Shown: positions 1-8,355, numbered from the stretch's first letter. The stretch is DNA of 11,036 bases from Fimbriimonadaceae bacterium (GCA_014380605.1 JACMJO010000452.1:1-11036); one strand, 5' to 3'. A program made the numbers and translations. The notes: generated by a model from the sequence alone, not told the origin.

Positions 1-3000
1 AGCGTTGTCCCCTGAAGTTCGGGCGATGACCGCATTTGTGGAAACTCCTCTAGGCACCAATGAAGAAATTCTTCGGCTGTTCGACGAAGAGATCACGATG
101 GAGAATCCAAACGTCGAAGACTTGATCGGCAAGCGGCTGCTTGCGGACATGAACGACGAGAATGGCGACCTGATCATTCGAGCGGGCGAGAAGATCGAGC
201 GAGAGACGGCCAAGAAGATCGAATCGCTCGGCTTAGAATCGATTCGAGTTCAAGACATCCTCGGCCTTGTCGAAGCAACCCTGGAACAGGACCCAACCAG
301 CAACACTCGAGAAGCCTTGCTTGACATCTACAAGCGACTCCGGCCAGGCGAGGCGGCAAACGAAGAAGCCGCGCGCCAGTTGGTTTACGGGCTGTTCTTT
401 GATGTCAAGCGATACGACCTCGGAAAGGTCGGACGCCGATTCTTGAACCAGAAGTTGGGAATTCATGTTCCACTCGATGTTCGAAACCTGACCTCCGAAG
501 ACCTTGCCTATCTGCTCAAGGCCATGAGGCCCTATGTGCAGAGAGAAGCAGAGCGCGACGACATCGACGACTTGAAGAACAAGCGCGTCCGAAGTGTCGG
601 CGAGCTCCTTCAGAGCCAACTCCGACTTGGCTTTGTCCGAATGGAGAAGGTTGCCCGAGAGCGAATGACCTCGACGGATCAGGAGAACTTGCTTCCCGGC
701 ATCATCCTGAGCGTCAAGCCGGTCAGTGCGTCCATCAAGAGCTTCTTCAGCAGTAACCAGCTATCGACATTCATGGATCAGACGAACCCGCTGTCTGAGA
801 TCACCAACAAGCGACGTCTGTCCTCGCTTGGACCAGGTGGTCTTCAGCGAACCAGCGCCAAGCTGGAAGTTCGCGACGTCCACCGATCCCACTATGGTCG
901 AATCTGCCCGATCGAGACCCCAGAAGGTCCGAACATCGGTCTTATCAGCCAGCTAACGTCCCATGCCCGTGTGGATGAATTCGGGTTTATCATGACTCCC
1001 TACCGAAAGGTTTTGGAAGGCGTGGTTTCAAACGAAATCATCTACATGACCGCTCAGGAAGAGACGGGTCAGATGGTTGCGCCCGCCGACGTTGAAGCCG
1101 ATGAGAACGGCTTGATCAATACCGAACGCGTTCAGTGCCGATCTGCCGGTGCCGATGTTGGAGGCGCAAGCTATCCCATCGTCCGACGCGATCAAGTCCA
1201 GTTGATGGACGTTTCGCCGGTTCAGATTATCTCGGTCGCAACAGCGCTGATTCCGTTCCTCGAAAACGACGACGCGAACCGTGCCCTTATGGGTGCGAAC
1301 ATGCAACGCCAAGCGGTGCCCACCCTGCGGTCCGAGCGACCTTTGGTTGGAACCGGATACGAGCGTGTTGCCGCCGTTGACTCCGGCGCGGCTGTAATCG
1401 CCAAGCGCGATGGCACCGTTGAATCGGTAACCGCCCTTGAGATTCGTGTAAAGGCGGATACGGGCGAGGTCGACAAGTACGACCTCCTCCACCTTGTCCA
1501 GAGCAACAAATCGACCTGCTTTACCCAGCGGCCGATCGTAGTGCCGGGCCAGCGAGTTCTTGCATTGGATCCTCTTGCCGACGGCGCATGTTGCGACCGT
1601 GGCGAGCTTGCCCTTGGCAAGAACGTGCTTGTCGCGTTCATGCCCTGGAACGGCTACAACTATGAAGACGCGATTCTGATCTCAGAACGAATGGTGAAGG
1701 ACGACGTTTACTCGTCGATCCACATCGAGCGACATGAGACTGAAGCCGTCGATACTAAACTTGGACCAGAAGAGATCACCCGCGACATCCCGAACGTCGG
1801 CGAAGACGCTCTGAAGGACCTGGACGAGAACGGAATCATCCGCATCGGCGCCGAAGTTCGACCTGAAGATATTCTGGTTGGAAAGGTCGCGCCGAAGGGC
1901 CAGGTCGAAATGACCGCTGAAGAGCGGCTCATCATTGCGATCTTTGGTAAGAAGGCGGAAGAGACCCGCGACGTTTCCCTCCGATTGCCGCACGGCGAGA
2001 AGGGAACCATCGTCGATGTCAAGGTATTCAGCCGCTACAAGTACCTTAGCCCAAGCATCAACTATATCTACAAGGAATCCAAGAAGCGAGAGCGACTGGT
2101 CTGCGATCGAACGGATGAACCTCTGCTCCAAATCCCTGGCGACGAGCTTCCTGCCGGTACGAACATGACCGTCCAGGTCTACGTTGCCCAGAAGCGAAAG
2201 CTGATGGTTGGCGATAAGATGGCGGGACGCCACGGAAACAAGGGCGTTATCTCCAAGGTTCTGCCTTTGGAAGATATGCCGTTCTTGAACGATGGCACTC
2301 CGGTCGACATCGTGCTGAACCCACTCGGCGTTCCCAGCCGTATGAACATAGGCCAGATTCTGGAGACCCACCTTGGCTACGTTGGCAAGCACCTCGGAGT
2401 CGAGTACAAGTGCCCCGCATTTGAAGGCGCGACCGAGTTGGAAGTTCTTGGCGAGATGGATCGCCTTGCCGAGCACCTGCGGAAGCAATGCCTCGCAGGC
2501 TACGTCAACGGCGAGCTTCTTCTCAAGGTGAACTTCCGCAAGTCGGACACGTTTGAAGATTCCTTGGCCAAGGTAGAAACTCGGCTCAGAGAGCTTGGCG
2601 AGCTTGGCTTAGAGCGCATCTCGCGCATCGTGGCGGCGCCGCCAACGATGACAACCGGCGAAATGCTCGAAGTGGATATCGAAACTTGGGAAACCGAGGA
2701 CTTGGATGCCATTCAGGCTGAGAAGTCGCACAAGGCCAAGAACGATGTCTATGCGGGCATCATTCAGATCATCAGCAAGAACGTTCACGATCGAGCGGGA
2801 ATCGATCCTCGAACCTGTAAATCCATCGTCCGCGATGGCTTGACGGGCGACGTGGTTCCCAACAAGCTGACGGTCGGAATCATTTACATGCTGAAGCTCG
2901 AGCACCTTGCGGATGAGAAGATCCACGCTCGATCCATCGGCCCATACTCCCTTGTAACCCAGCAACCCTTGGGTGGTAAGGCGCAGTTTGGCGGCCAGCG

Positions 3001-3310
3001 ATTTGGTGAAATGGAAGTTTGGGCCTTGGAAGCCTACGGAGCCGCTTATACTCTCCAAGAACTCCTGACCATCAAGTCAGACGATGTCATGGGACGAGTG
3101 AAGGCTTACGAGAGCATCGTGAAGGGCGAAACTCTTGCCGAGCCAGGAATCCCCGAGTCCTTCAAGATTCTGGTGAACGAACTTCGTTCGCTGTGTCTGA
3201 AGGTCGCGGTTGAGGACGCGAATAACAAAGAATTGCCGCTTAAGGATCTTGACGAACTCAGTGGAGGCGACGACATGCGCCTCGCTCGTTCAGTAGGGTT
3301 CTTCAATTAA
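1..3310 (+). CDS. rpoB: DNA-directed RNA polymerase subunit beta (5' end missing)
   Basis: Beta subunit of core RNA polymerase, which with beta' forms the active site. The reading frame is open from the first base, and the first visible residues (ALSPEVRAM) match the interior of RpoB upstream of the LGTNEEILRLF stretch. The gene therefore starts outside the window and roughly the first 200-250 residues are missing; the TTG at 5 is not a credible start. Seen in order: the EALLDIYKRLRPGE segment; the rifampicin-region motif FMDQTNPLSEIT (773-808) followed by LGPGGL; CPIETPEGPNIGLI; NYEDAILISERM (Glu/Asp at 1664-1669, equivalent to E. coli E813/D814); DKMAGRHGNKG (the two active-site lysines at 2216 and 2240, equivalent to K1065/K1073); and the near-invariant C-terminal GGKAQFGGQRFGEMEVWALE. 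About 110 extra residues lie at 2432-2830, between FEGA and RDGLTGD. Two rifampicin-contact residues differ from the usual ones (see findings). rpoC follows 81 bp later, presumably in the same operon. Confidence 0.98.
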   Translation, partial: ALSPEVRAMTAFVETPLGTNEEILRLFDEEITMENPNVEDLIGKRLLADMNDENGDLIIRAGEKIERETAKKIESLGLESIRVQDILGLVEATLEQDPTSNTREALLDIYKRLRPGEAANEEAARQLVYGLFFDVKRYDLGKVGRRFLNQKLGIHVPLDVRNLTSEDLAYLLKAMRPYVQREAERDDIDDLKNKRVRSVGELLQSQLRLGFVRMEKVARERMTSTDQENLLPGIILSVKPVSASIKSFFSSNQLSTFMDQTNPLSEITNKRRLSSLGPGGLQRTSAKLEVRDVHRSHYGRICPIETPEGPNIGLISQLTSHARVDEFGFIMTPYRKVLEGVVSNEIIYMTAQEETGQMVAPADVEADENGLINTERVQCRSAGADVGGASYPIVRRDQVQLMDVSPVQIISVATALIPFLENDDANRALMGANMQRQAVPTLRSERPLVGTGYERVAAVDSGAAVIAKRDGTVESVTALEIRVKADTGEVDKYDLLHLVQSNKSTCFTQRPIVVPGQRVLALDPLADGACCDRGELALGKNVLVAFMPWNGYNYEDAILISERMVKDDVYSSIHIERHETEAVDTKLGPEEITRDIPNVGEDALKDLDENGIIRIGAEVRPEDILVGKVAPKGQVEMTAEERLIIAIFGKKAEETRDVSLRLPHGEKGTIVDVKVFSRYKYLSPSINYIYKESKKRERLVCDRTDEPLLQIPGDELPAGTNMTVQVYVAQKRKLMVGDKMAGRHGNKGVISKVLPLEDMPFLNDGTPVDIVLNPLGVPSRMNIGQILETHLGYVGKHLGVEYKCPAFEGATELEVLGEMDRLAEHLRKQCLAGYVNGELLLKVNFRKSDTFEDSLAKVETRLRELGELGLERISRIVAAPPTMTTGEMLEVDIETWETEDLDAIQAEKSHKAKNDVYAGIIQIISKNVHDRAGIDPRTCKSIVRDGLTGDVVPNKLTVGIIYMLKLEHLADEKIHARSIGPYSLVTQQPLGGKAQFGGQRFGEMEVWALEAYGAAYTLQELLTIKSDDVMGRVKAYESIVKGETLAEPGIPESFKILVNELRSLCLKVAVEDANNKELPLKDLDELSGGDDMRLARSVGFFN

Positions 3311-3325
3311 ATTGCTCGATTGTGG

Positions 3326-3351
3326 ATTGCTTGATTTTCGAATCAAGCAAT
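3326..3351 (+). repeat. Perfect 11-bp inverted repeat in the rpoB-rpoC spacer
   Basis: Arms ATTGCTTGATT and AATCAAGCAAT pair perfectly around a TTCG loop. The stem is AT-rich and no T-run follows it, so it does not look like a full intrinsic terminator. It could form an RNA hairpin between the rpoB and rpoC cistrons that acts on mRNA processing, stability or translation of rpoC. This role is inference; only the symmetry is seen. Confidence 0.75.
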
Positions 3352-3375
3352 TCAGCAATTCAGCATTCAAGCAAT
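3346..3375 (+). repeat. Short imperfect tandem repeat of AGCAATTC
   Basis: Two exact adjacent copies of AGCAATTC (3346-3353, 3354-3361) are followed by AGCATTC and then AGCAAT. The first copy overlaps the right arm of the hairpin at 3326-3351. The last CAAGCAAT (3368-3375) could also pair with the hairpin's left arm, giving an alternative fold. The repeat probably arose by replication slippage; no function is evident. Confidence 0.6.
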
Positions 3376-3383
3376 CGATTAAC

Positions 3384-3387
3384 GGAG
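3384..3387 (+). promoter_or_regulatory. Ribosome binding site of rpoC
   Basis: GGAG lies 4 nt before the rpoC ATG (3392), within ACGGAGAAAAATG. It is a clear if close Shine-Dalgarno match and supports the chosen start. It is one of the few recognisable ribosome binding sites in this window. Confidence 0.7.
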
Positions 3388-3391
3388 AAAA

Positions 3392-6300
3392 ATGCCAGAC
3401 GTAAGCCTGTTCGACAAAATCAGGATTGGGATCGCCAGCGGGGAAGATATCCTCGGTTGGACTCACGGTGAAGTAAAGAAGCCGGAGACGATCAACTACC
3501 GAACATTCAAGCCCGAGCGAGATGGGCTATTTTGTGAGCGCATCTTCGGTCCGGTGAAGGACTGGGAATGTGCTTGCGGTAGATACAAGAAGATCAAATA
3601 CAAGGGCATCACCTGCGAGCGCTGCGGCGTCGAGGTCACCCGAAGCAAAGTGCGCCGCGAGCGCATGGGCCACGTTGAGTTAGCGGCCCCGGTTTGCCAT
3701 ATCTGGTACCTAAAGGGCGTTCCTTCGCCTCTTTCGCTCATCTTGGACATCTCGCCAAGATTGCTCGAGAAGGTCATCTACTTCGCCAGCTTTATCATTA
3801 TCGACATCGATAATGAGCAGATTCAGGAAGCCTTGCCAGGCATTCGCGTCTCCGTGGAGCATGAGAAAGCCAGCCTGATCCAACAAATGCGAGAGTTGGA
3901 AGAGGATTCGTTCAACCGATTCACGGACGACCTCAACAACAACCGCGAAGAGTACGACGAGGTATTCGCTCGGGAGCGCGCCAAGGCTGTCAACGATCGA
4001 ATCAAGGCTGAGTATCGCGACGCTGACGATCGGCTAAAGGACCTGGACCTTGCCGTTGAGATTCTGGGCAAGCTCGAGCGAAATCAGCTGATCGACGAAG
4101 ACAAGTATCGCGCGGTTTCGAAACTGCTGGATGCCGTCGGCGCCCGAATGAACGTCGACCTCCGAAGCTTGCTTCGCGCCAACATCGGCGCCGATGCGAT
4201 CAAGGAGCTTCTGGTCCGGGTTGACCTGGAGCGGCTAGCTCGTGAGCTTCGACAAGAGATCATCATGACCCAGAGCCAGCGTCGCGCCCGTGCGATCAAG
4301 CGGCTTGAGGTTGTGGAAGCGTTGATCTCGTCCAGAAGCCGTCCAGAGTGGATGATCCTGGACGTGATTCCGGTTATCTCGCCTGAGCTTCGACCGATGG
4401 TCCAGCTCGATGGTGGCCGGTTTGCGACTTCCGACCTTAACGACCTCTATCGCCGAATCATCAACCGAAACAATCGGTTGAAGAAGATCATCGAGATTCA
4501 TGCGCCTGAGTCGATCATCAACCATGAGAAGCGACTTCTGCAAGAAGCTGTGGACGCGTTGATCGACAATGGCCGCCGTGCTCGCCCGGTAGTTGGCTCC
4601 AACTCTCGACCGCTCAAGTCCTTGAGCGACATGCTGAAGGGTAAGGAAGGCCGGTTCCGTAAGAACCTGCTTGGTAAGCGTGTTGACTACTCCGGACGAT
4701 CGGTTATCGTCGTCGGCCCCCACCTTAAGCTTCACCAGTGCGGCATTCCCAAGGAAATGGCACTCGAGCTGTTCAAGCCGTTCGTCATGAAGTCTTTGGT
4801 CGAGAAGAAGATTACCCAGAACATCAAGACCGCGAAGCGGATGATCGACCGAATGCACCCGGCGGTTTGGGACGGTCTGGAAGAGGTCATCAAGGAGCAT
4901 CCGGTTCTTCTGAACCGTGCGCCTACGCTGCACCGACTGGGTATCCAGGCGTTCGAGCCCATCCTCGTGGACGGCAAGGCGATCCAGGTTCACCCGTTGG
5001 TCTGTAACATGTACAACGCGGACTTCGATGGCGACCAAATGGCCGTCCACGTTCCGTTGAGCACCCAAGCCCAGGCGGAAGCCCGAGTTTTGATGCTCTC
5101 AACGCAGAACTTGTTTTCGCCAGCAGACGGTCGTCCGACCTGTGCGCCGGTCCAGGACATCATTCTTGGCAACTACGCCTTAACGTTCGTTTCAGACCAA
5201 GGCAAGGCCGATTACGACGAACGGGCAAAGCTTCACAAGAAGGACCCGGAGAAGCACCCAGGCAATCGGAGCTATGCAAACGTGGACGAGGTGATTTTCG
5301 CCCTCGATTCTCCAGTTGCAGAGCATCCAATTCACGTGAATAGCCCCGTGAACGTTCGTATCAAGCGTCCCGTGTTCCGACCTGTGGACGAGGTGGACTT
5401 CAGAGATAGCGTGAGCGGTCAGGAGTACCACAAGGTTAAGTCAATTGGCGAGGATGAAGAGGAGTTCGAGGAGCTGGTGCCTTACGATCAGGAGTTCGAG
5501 ACCGTCGTGGTCACGGCGACTCCCGGCCAACTGATCTTCAACAGTATCCTTCCTTACCCTCTGCGATACTCGGACCAGTTCTTGAACCTTCAGCTAAACA
5601 AGAAGGCTCTTTCAGAGTTGATCCTTGCTTGCCACCGGGAAGCCGGTATGGGCGCGACGATCAAGTTGCTCGACGACATGAAGGACATGGGTTTCCGATG
5701 GGCAACTCGATACGGTCTTTCGGTTGCGATCACCGACATGGACCCGCCCGAGCGACGTGAAGAGATGATCAAGAGTGCGGACGATCGTTCCACCAAGATC
5801 ACTCAGCAGTTCCGACGCGGAATGCTTACCTATAACGAGATGACGCAGAGCTTGGTCAAGCTCTGGACAGAGACGTACGACGAGATCGGTAAAGAGATCG
5901 TCAACGGTCTGACCCAGATGAACCCGCTCTCGATCATCACGGTCTCTGGCGCTCGTGGCTCCGTGAAGCAGTTGGCTCAGCTTGCTGGCATGCGCGGCCT
6001 CATGTTCAACCAATTCAACGAAGTTATCTACGAGCTTCCGGTTAAGAGCTCCTTCCACAAGGGTCTCTCGATGCTCGAATACTTCGTGACGACGCACGGT
6101 GCGAGAAAGGGTCTTGCCGACACCGCGCTCCGTACTGCGGACGCTGGCTATTTGACTCGTCGCCTTTGCGACGTTGCCCAGGACGTCATCATTAAGTCTA
6201 AGGACTGCGGGACGGCGGACGGCATTCTAGCCCACCGGATTCTGGATCAGGGTGAGACGATTGAGCCTCTGTACGACCGAATCAAAGGTCGTGTCGCACT

Positions 6301-8107
6301 TGCGAATATCGTCGATCCTAGTACGGGAGAAGAACTGACTCAATATCTTGAGCCAATCACTCTTGACTTGGCGAAGAAGATCACTGCCATCGAGAACAAG
6401 TTTGTTGTCGAATATGCGGCAGGCGAGACTGAGGAAGCGAAGCAGAAGGTTGTCGATAAGTACACCAAGCTTGGCTTCGAGGCCGACGAGCATGGCAACT
6501 TGAGCGTTCTGATTCGCTCTCCGTTGACTTGCGAACTCGCACAGGGAATCTGTTCTTCCTGCTATGGCACAGACCTCTCGACGAGCAAGCTCGTCGAAGT
6601 CGGCGTAGCGGTTGGAATCATCGCCGCCCAGTCAATCGGTGAACCTGGAACACAGCTCACGATGAGAACGTTCCACACCGGAGGCGTTGCAGGATCGGCT
6701 ACGATCGCGAGAACGAATCAGTACAAGACTGGTAAGTTCATCCGACAGTTCATGGAGGACTTCGCCACCGCGACGGACACCGACATGAAGCAGTTCGACC
6801 CGACCAAGCTGTTGGAGAACCAAGAGTCGGTCGTCAAGAGCTTCTTCCAGAACAAGGATGAGATTCCGCTGACGATCAACGAAGAAGACCCCGAAGATCC
6901 GAAGGTCAAGAAGAAGACCGAGCGCCAGACGAAGGCCGCCCAAAAGGCCGCTCTTAAGGCCGATAGCGACTCCAAGAAGCTGTGGGAACGGTCCCGTAAG
7001 ACCTTCTTCTATGCCTGGACGGGTGAATCCAGCGGTATCGTCCGTGTCGAAGAGATCTTCGAGGCGCGACGCCAGCCTCGTGGTAAGGCGATCATCTGCC
7101 CGGTCACCGGTATCGTCCGCGACGTTCGCGAATCCAGCTTTGGCCGATGGGTCATCGTTGAAGCGACCGTGCCGGTTCAGTCTCCCATCAAGGATGCCTA
7201 CATCGGCGACGTGCAAACGTGGTCAAAGGGTGACGATAAGGTCGACGCGACTCTTGAGAAGATGATCGGCCAAAAGCTGACAACAGCAACCTTGAGCATC
7301 CTGCGAAAGGCTGAGGTCGAGAAGGTCACGATCTTCTATCCGATCCTGGTTCCACCGCTTGGTAAATTGCCCGTCTCCAAGGGTAGCAAGGTTATCAAGG
7401 GAGACCCGCTGACGGAAGGTCCGCGCGATCCTCACGAGGTTCTTGAGCTTGCGGGCGCAGGTGCGGTTTACGACTACTTCGTCGAGAACCTGCAAAGCGT
7501 TTACAAGGCCCAAGGCGTGGACATCAACGGTAAGCACATCGAGGTCATCATTCGTCAGATGCTTCGAAAGCGGCAGGTTAAGGAGCCCGGCGACTCGCCG
7601 TTCCTTCCTGGCCAGATCGTGGACCGATTCACGTTCATTGCCGCGAACGACAACGTTCGCAAGCTCCTCGCGGAAGGGAAGACGATCAAGTACGTCGATC
7701 CTATCACGGGTCAGCCCGTCGAACGACTGCCCAAGGAAGCGACGGCAACCTGGATTCTGCTTGGAATTACCGAGGCATCGCTTGCCACGGACTCATTCCT
7801 CTCGGCAGCTTCGTTCCAAAAGACGACCCGTGTCCTTACAGAGGCGGCCGTTCGTGGAAAGAAGGATCACCTGATCGGTCTGAAAGAGAACGTCATCATT
7901 GGCCGCCTCATCCCGGCGGGTACGGGTGTGAAGCAGTACCGAGACGTTGCCGTGGATGTTCAGCGAGGACCGGCATGGGCCGAGCAGTCACTCACCGCGT
8001 TGGTGGAAGCCGACGAGCACGAGCTCGACGATCCGCTGGGCGCCCTGTCATTCCCATCTCTTGCCGACATGGCGGCGGAAGAGTCTGGCTTCGGCGACAG
8101 CACATAG
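3392..8107 (+). CDS. rpoC: DNA-directed RNA polymerase subunit beta' (complete, 1571 aa)
   Basis: Beta' subunit of RNA polymerase; it carries the catalytic magnesium site, bridge helix and trigger loop. Seen in order: N-terminal zinc site Cys60, Cys62, Cys75, Cys78; a long charged, coiled-coil-like stretch at about 150-240; the clamp/rudder region GRRARPV through GKRVDYSGRSVIVVGP; the catalytic NADFDGD with Asp544, Asp546 and Asp548; bridge helix region with THGARKGLADTAL; second zinc site Cys939, Cys1047, Cys1054, Cys1057; trigger-helix motif with Met1091, Arg1092 and His1095 (equivalent to E. coli M932, R933, H936); and the C-terminal LLGITEASLATDSFLSAASF and GLKENVIIGRLIPAGTG motifs. It is longer than E. 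coli RpoC (1407). Much of the excess is an insertion of about 110 residues at 1104-1212 inside the trigger loop, where E. coli has SI3. The start at 3392 is supported by GGAG and by alignment of SLFDKIRIGIASGEDI with family N-termini. The tail after the GRLIPAGTG motif is acidic. The gene ends just before a strong terminator. Confidence 0.99.
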   Translation: MPDVSLFDKIRIGIASGEDILGWTHGEVKKPETINYRTFKPERDGLFCERIFGPVKDWECACGRYKKIKYKGITCERCGVEVTRSKVRRERMGHVELAAPVCHIWYLKGVPSPLSLILDISPRLLEKVIYFASFIIIDIDNEQIQEALPGIRVSVEHEKASLIQQMRELEEDSFNRFTDDLNNNREEYDEVFARERAKAVNDRIKAEYRDADDRLKDLDLAVEILGKLERNQLIDEDKYRAVSKLLDAVGARMNVDLRSLLRANIGADAIKELLVRVDLERLARELRQEIIMTQSQRRARAIKRLEVVEALISSRSRPEWMILDVIPVISPELRPMVQLDGGRFATSDLNDLYRRIINRNNRLKKIIEIHAPESIINHEKRLLQEAVDALIDNGRRARPVVGSNSRPLKSLSDMLKGKEGRFRKNLLGKRVDYSGRSVIVVGPHLKLHQCGIPKEMALELFKPFVMKSLVEKKITQNIKTAKRMIDRMHPAVWDGLEEVIKEHPVLLNRAPTLHRLGIQAFEPILVDGKAIQVHPLVCNMYNADFDGDQMAVHVPLSTQAQAEARVLMLSTQNLFSPADGRPTCAPVQDIILGNYALTFVSDQGKADYDERAKLHKKDPEKHPGNRSYANVDEVIFALDSPVAEHPIHVNSPVNVRIKRPVFRPVDEVDFRDSVSGQEYHKVKSIGEDEEEFEELVPYDQEFETVVVTATPGQLIFNSILPYPLRYSDQFLNLQLNKKALSELILACHREAGMGATIKLLDDMKDMGFRWATRYGLSVAITDMDPPERREEMIKSADDRSTKITQQFRRGMLTYNEMTQSLVKLWTETYDEIGKEIVNGLTQMNPLSIITVSGARGSVKQLAQLAGMRGLMFNQFNEVIYELPVKSSFHKGLSMLEYFVTTHGARKGLADTALRTADAGYLTRRLCDVAQDVIIKSKDCGTADGILAHRILDQGETIEPLYDRIKGRVALANIVDPSTGEELTQYLEPITLDLAKKITAIENKFVVEYAAGETEEAKQKVVDKYTKLGFEADEHGNLSVLIRSPLTCELAQGICSSCYGTDLSTSKLVEVGVAVGIIAAQSIGEPGTQLTMRTFHTGGVAGSATIARTNQYKTGKFIRQFMEDFATATDTDMKQFDPTKLLENQESVVKSFFQNKDEIPLTINEEDPEDPKVKKKTERQTKAAQKAALKADSDSKKLWERSRKTFFYAWTGESSGIVRVEEIFEARRQPRGKAIICPVTGIVRDVRESSFGRWVIVEATVPVQSPIKDAYIGDVQTWSKGDDKVDATLEKMIGQKLTTATLSILRKAEVEKVTIFYPILVPPLGKLPVSKGSKVIKGDPLTEGPRDPHEVLELAGAGAVYDYFVENLQSVYKAQGVDINGKHIEVIIRQMLRKRQVKEPGDSPFLPGQIVDRFTFIAANDNVRKLLAEGKTIKYVDPITGQPVERLPKEATATWILLGITEASLATDSFLSAASFQKTTRVLTEAAVRGKKDHLIGLKENVIIGRLIPAGTGVKQYRDVAVDVQRGPAWAEQSLTALVEADEHELDDPLGALSFPSLADMAAEESGFGDST

Positions 8108-8122
8108 CTCCTCAGTAACGTT

Positions 8123-8159
8123 AGGGCCGGTTGACATTCCTGTCAACCGACCCTTTCTT
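8123..8159 (+). terminator. Intrinsic terminator of the rpoB-rpoC transcript
   Basis: The arms AGGGCCGGTTGACA (8123-8136) and TGTCAACCGACCCT (8141-8154) pair over 14 positions with one C-A mismatch around a TTCC loop, followed by TTCTT. It lies 15 nt after the rpoC stop. The T-run is broken by one C, but the stem is long and stable. On the other strand the hairpin is not followed by a T-run, so it probably works in one direction only. Confidence 0.88.
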
Positions 8160-8229
8160 CGTCATTGGTCCTGCCGCACGGAACAGAAAATTCCTCGGAT
8201 TCTTCAAAAGAATTGACAAAGGGATGCCA

Positions 8230-8355
8230 ATGACTAACCACTGCGATACACTCTTTCCCGCTCCTCCAGATTGGATGCAATCCGCGCTCAGCGATCTAGA
8301 GGATTCCACTCCGCTTCACAGCGAAGAGGACGGCGTCTTGCTAGGCTTCATCTAA
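8230..8355 (+). CDS. Possible small protein of 41 residues, function unknown
   Basis: A short ORF with an acidic C-terminal half (DLEDS, SEED) ending GVLLGFI, with no family I recognise. AAAGGG (8218-8223) lies 6 nt before the ATG at 8230, a plausible ribosome binding site. An in-frame ATG at 8224 has no spacing to it, so 8230 is preferred. The ORF lies downstream of the rpoC terminator with no clear promoter, and its 3' end overlaps the convergent hydrolase gene by 8 nt. It could be a real small gene or a chance ORF; length and composition cannot settle this. Confidence 0.25.
   Translation: MTNHCDTLFPAPPDWMQSALSDLEDSTPLHSEEDGVLLGFI

Noticed and set aside
5..7. TTG as the start codon of rpoB
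   Set aside because: The frame is open upstream to the window edge and the sequence around it matches the interior of RpoB; the gene is simply cut by the window.
1682..2488. Long open frame of 268 codons on the minus strand inside rpoB, and similar long antisense frames inside rpoC (for example 4235-5068)
   Set aside because: They lie wholly within strongly conserved rpoB/rpoC coding sequence and resemble no family; they arise from the codon bias of the real genes.
3326..3351. rpoB-rpoC hairpin as an intrinsic terminator
   Set aside because: The stem is AT-rich, has no T-run after it, and lies between two genes whose products are needed in equal amounts.
8131..8136. Perfect TTGACA hexamer as a -35 box, and the TTG there as a start codon of a 74-codon ORF
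   Set aside because: It is part of the terminator stem and no -10 box lies about 17 bp downstream. Translation from the terminator hairpin is unlikely; a later ATG at 8230 has a better ribosome binding site.
8199..8213. ATTCTT-CAA-AAGAAT hairpin as a terminator for the minus-strand operon
   Set aside because: The stem is only 6 bp and AT-rich, about 135 nt beyond the hydrolase stop, with no convincing T-run on the minus strand.
8213..8218. Second TTGACA hexamer as a promoter for the small ORF
   Set aside because: It would start transcription inside or after the ORF start, and no acceptable -10 box is at 15-19 bp.
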